This document shows, piece after piece, positions 6,894-9,196 of a DNA stretch of 9,196 nucleotides. How positions within the stretch are numbered: the stretch's first letter is position 1; the number at the start of each line of letters is the position of its first letter. Position numbers and translations under genes: made by a program. This stretch comes from an uncultured Lachnospiraceae bacterium (GTDB lineage: Bacteria; Bacillota; Clostridia; Lachnospirales; Lachnospiraceae), in the NCBI GenBank assembly GCA_946413945.1, contig CAMKMR010000053.1, positions 1 to 9,196 of the forward strand, read 5' to 3'. The notes under the pieces are model-generated. The model was not told the origin of the DNA and ran no database searches. It saw nothing but the letters and a program-made list of their open reading frames with translations.

Positions 6894-8576
6894 CTACAGA
6901 TCAATATAATTATATGAAACCTTCATTTCATCCAAAAGCCCTGAGATCAAGTCCTCTGATGTAAATATTACTATCTGTTCTGTATCAATAGTTGAAAGAA
7001 CAGAAAGAAATGCCTCAGTATCTCTTCTATTGCTAAATCTTAACGAATCATCAATAATAAGAGGCAGCTTTTCATTTATGAAATGCTTCGCAATACTTAA
7101 TCTGATAGCCGTATAGATCTTTGCTGCCATGTCAGATGAAACTTTGGAAACAGGAATGTTTTCACCTTTTCCTACAGCTATCAGTCCATTTTCAGGATCC
7201 GAACTGATACCTACAAATAAGCCATCTGTCATAATACTTATATTTTCAGAAAGATAAGGAACAATATCATTTTCAGCCTTTGTCATAAAGCTTCTTGATA
7301 TTGCTTCGATCGTGCTTATAGCCAGTTTTATACTCTTAACTTCAGCATCTAATTCCGCTTTCTTCTTAAATACCATTGCCTGCTCAGCTTTTAACTTGTC
7401 TCTGGCAGCTTTTCTATCCAGAAGCTTATCTCTTTCTTCTGTAAGTTTCTGCTTCTTTTCCTGATATTCCTTTGCAAAGGTCATATCAAATTCTTTTTCT
7501 TCTCTCTCGTCATTCTCTTCTTGAATCTCTTCTAATACCTTATTAAAGTCATCATCAGAAGGCGTCTCTATCTCATCAGTAGTAAAGAAGCCTTTTCTTT
7601 TAAGGCCATCAATTATAGTGATGATAACAAGAACGATAGTAAAGATAACAAAAAGCTTTCTTATTTCTGAATCAAACTGAAGCATACGTACTATAACCGA
7701 AACAGCAAGAACTACCAGTACACCAGCCATAAGGATTACAGGCATTCTGTCTGTTAATGGCTTTTCCTTAGTCTCTTCAAGATCCACATCTATATCATCG
7801 TCCGACTTTTCTTTAAATGCCTCTATCTCTTTTTCTATAGTCTCATCATCCTTATATGAAACTGTACCGTCTTCATTTTCAACCAGCTGTCTTGCAACTC
7901 TTTTTCTTCTCTGAGCTTCCATAGAAAACTTTTCCGTAAGTTCTTTCATAGCCTTCTTATTCTCTGCAAGACCTGAATCTACATCATCGTATTCTTCTAT
8001 CTTTTCAGACAGTTCCTCAACCTTATGAGATAAAGCTCTCGATTTATGTTTTTCTTTTTCTGCTTTAAGATGATCAAGTGCCTTATTAAGGTCAATATCT
8101 GATGCCCCTGTAAGTATCATGCTACTCAGATAACTCTCAAGTTCTGCAGCTGCTCCCACCTTTGGTGCACCTATATACATGGTATCACGATATGTATTTT
8201 TATCTGTTTCTAAAAGAGTGCCTGTGATAGTATTAGCTTCCTTTAAAGAAAGCTCTCTTCCAGAATTAACATCTAAGACTGAAAGCTTCTTTCCGCTCTC
8301 AAGAAATGTTCTATCTAAGAGATAGTTTGTTCCATCCTTTTTTAAGTAAGCTGTTCCCGAAAAATACGAAGACCCTTCAGGCTTACAGCGATCATACTCA
8401 CTTTCTTTCTTTTCTTCTTCCTTTGGTATGCCAAAAAGCATGCCCTTAATAAATGAAGCTATGGTTGATTTTCCCGACTTTTTTCCACCATGGATTACAT
8501 TAAGACCGGGTTTTAATACTATCTCTTCATTATGAAATTTTCCAAAATCCCTAAGTAAGAGTTTTGTAAGATACAT
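6894..8576 (-). CDS. SbcC/YhaN-type ATPase with central membrane segments
   Basis: This is a 560-residue SMC-like AAA ATPase split by coiled coil. The N-terminus (MYLTKLLLRDFGKFHN) and Walker A at 30-38 (GGKKSGKST) are those of SbcC, RecF and YhaN proteins. Charged coiled-coil stretches follow at about 160-260 and 340-425. Between them lie two hydrophobic segments, about 279-299 and 308-323, which suggest that the hinge end is held in the membrane, as in Bacillus YhaN. A C-terminal Walker B, LPLIIDD (504-510), precedes IVIFTSE. Two oddities: the ABC signature region (VSKVSSDMAAKIYTAIRLS, 476-494) lacks the usual S-x-G, and the D-loop-like position reads SNRRD (515-519). It is also much shorter than most YhaN or SbcC proteins (about 900-1000). 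The ATG has a GGGAG site, and the upstream nuclease-like gene ends 2 bp before it, so they are a typical SbcD-SbcC style pair. The family call is firm but the exact function is not. Confidence 0.82.
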   Translation of the reverse strand: MYLTKLLLRDFGKFHNEEIVLKPGLNVIHGGKKSGKSTIASFIKGMLFGIPKEEEKKESEYDRCKPEGSSYFSGTAYLKKDGTNYLLDRTFLESGKKLSVLDVNSGRELSLKEANTITGTLLETDKNTYRDTMYIGAPKVGAAAELESYLSSMILTGASDIDLNKALDHLKAEKEKHKSRALSHKVEELSEKIEEYDDVDSGLAENKKAMKELTEKFSMEAQRRKRVARQLVENEDGTVSYKDDETIEKEIEAFKEKSDDDIDVDLEETKEKPLTDRMPVILMAGVLVVLAVSVIVRMLQFDSEIRKLFVIFTIVLVIITIIDGLKRKGFFTTDEIETPSDDDFNKVLEEIQEENDEREEKEFDMTFAKEYQEKKQKLTEERDKLLDRKAARDKLKAEQAMVFKKKAELDAEVKSIKLAISTIEAISRSFMTKAENDIVPYLSENISIMTDGLFVGISSDPENGLIAVGKGENIPVSKVSSDMAAKIYTAIRLSIAKHFINEKLPLIIDDSLRFSNRRDTEAFLSVLSTIDTEQIVIFTSEDLISGLLDEMKVSYNYIDL

Positions 8577-8578
8577 TT

Positions 8579-9196
8579 TTATTCTCCCGCCTTTATCAGA
8601 GCTTCAATGCCATATCTAAGGGCCTTCTCTCTGATCCTATAATCAATTGTATAACTGTCATTAACTTCACTGATAAACCTTCCAATAAGATTCTTTTCAT
8701 TATCAGCTTCCATCTGTTCAACCGTCTTTCTCTTTATGGTCTTATCCTTTATCTCTATAATATTAAATCTTGACTGAAGCCTTGAAAAATCAGGCTTTTT
8801 ATCATCCTTTGTAAAACCTTTAAGAATAATTGTATAGATATTATCCTTGCCAAGCTTTAACATCTTCTCTTCTGCCATCTTCGATGCTTCTTCAGCTGTA
8901 ATATCCGAAGAAAAATCAAACTGAAAATTAATATATGACCTCTTAGCGATCGGACACCAGCTTATCCTGCTTCCTTTTTCATCGATCTCGCCTAAGATAT
9001 AGCCATGTTTTCCCTTATCTTCAGGACCGAGTGGTTCTGGAGAACCGCTATAAGCCATACGGTTTTTAAGGATATGCACCGGATTTCTTGAATGTCCAAG
9101 TGCAATATAATGAAAGCCTTTTCTTGCAAGACTTTCTCTCTGGAAAGGCATATGATTACTATCTCCACCACATCCTAAAAGTATGTTGATAGCTCC
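8579..9196 (-). CDS. SbcD/Mre11/YhaO-type metallophosphoesterase, 5' part beyond the window; metal site looks altered
   Basis: The C-terminal 205 residues of a DNA-repair-exonuclease-like calcineurin-fold protein are visible; the frame is open to the right edge, so the first metal-binding motifs are missing. Family landmarks are NILLGCGGD, ARKGFHYIALGHSRNPV, YSGSPEPLG and the KHGYILGEI strand. Relatives normally read HG in the first and GHxH in the second; here the first histidine is a cysteine (visible residue 9, codon 9172-9170, TGT). The last histidine of GHxH is an arginine (visible residue 37, codon 9088-9086, AGA), while H35 is kept. Nuclease activity may therefore be weak or absent. 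An internal Met at 9151 is not the start, because homology continues upstream of it. The gene pairs with the SbcC/YhaN-like ATPase 2 bp downstream. Confidence 0.82.
   Translation of the reverse strand, partial: GAINILLGCGGDSNHMPFQRESLARKGFHYIALGHSRNPVHILKNRMAYSGSPEPLGPEDKGKHGYILGEIDEKGSRISWCPIAKRSYINFQFDFSSDITAEEASKMAEEKMLKLGKDNIYTIILKGFTKDDKKPDFSRLQSRFNIIEIKDKTIKRKTVEQMEADNEKNLIGRFISEVNDSYTIDYRIREKALRYGIEALIKAGE

Noticed and set aside
6909..6914. TATAAT on the minus strand just before the amidohydrolase gene, as a possible promoter
   Set aside because: It is formed by Tyr-Asn codons at the end of the ATPase gene, no reasonable -35 box lies 16-18 nt upstream, and there is no extended -10 TG. 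A weak internal promoter cannot be excluded.
9149..9151. ATG at 9151 as the start of the SbcD-like protein
   Set aside because: The frame is open to the window edge and the residues before it (NILLGCGGD) match the family, so the gene begins beyond the right edge.

Overview
The window is AT-rich and has tightly packed genes, strong AGGAGG-type ribosome binding sites, and a SUF iron-sulfur operon built around SufU rather than SufE and SufA. This points to a low-GC Gram-positive bacterium. The protein sequences look like Clostridia, most plausibly Lachnospiraceae, but that family-level guess is inference from gene style and not from a search.

Every supported gene lies on the minus strand, so transcription runs from the right edge to the left. 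In that order: (i) 9196-8579, the C-terminal part of an SbcD/Mre11/YhaO-type metallophosphoesterase, cut by the window edge; (ii) 8576-6894, a compact SbcC/YhaN-type ATPase with two central membrane segments; (iii) 6884-5943, an amidohydrolase-2 family metal-dependent hydrolase of unknown substrate; (iv) 5925-1009, a complete sufC-sufB-sufD-sufS-sufU set; (v) a strong intrinsic terminator at 989-961; (vi) a separate transcription unit with a textbook promoter (839-811) driving cysK (722 to beyond position 1).

Gaps among the first eight genes are 2, 9, 17, 2 and 11 bp, followed by two overlaps (8 and 11 bp). No convincing promoter or terminator was seen inside the run. The simplest reading is one long transcript that carries a DNA-end-processing-like pair, a hydrolase and the Fe-S assembly machine, and stops at 961-989. 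SufS takes sulfur from cysteine, SufU is the zinc-dependent sulfur acceptor, and the SufBCD complex is the scaffold. CysK makes cysteine, so the left half is a sulfur-supply and Fe-S-assembly neighbourhood.

The least ordinary parts are at the right and left. The SbcD-like protein has a cysteine and an arginine where the family's metal-binding HG and GHxH motifs normally carry histidines. Its ATPase partner has a normal Walker A and Walker B but no recognisable glycine-containing ABC signature. The cysK promoter is overlaid by a perfect 7-3-7 palindrome at its -10 and start site, and its leader holds further dyads including a GGAATTAT box. The rest of the SUF operon looks conventional.
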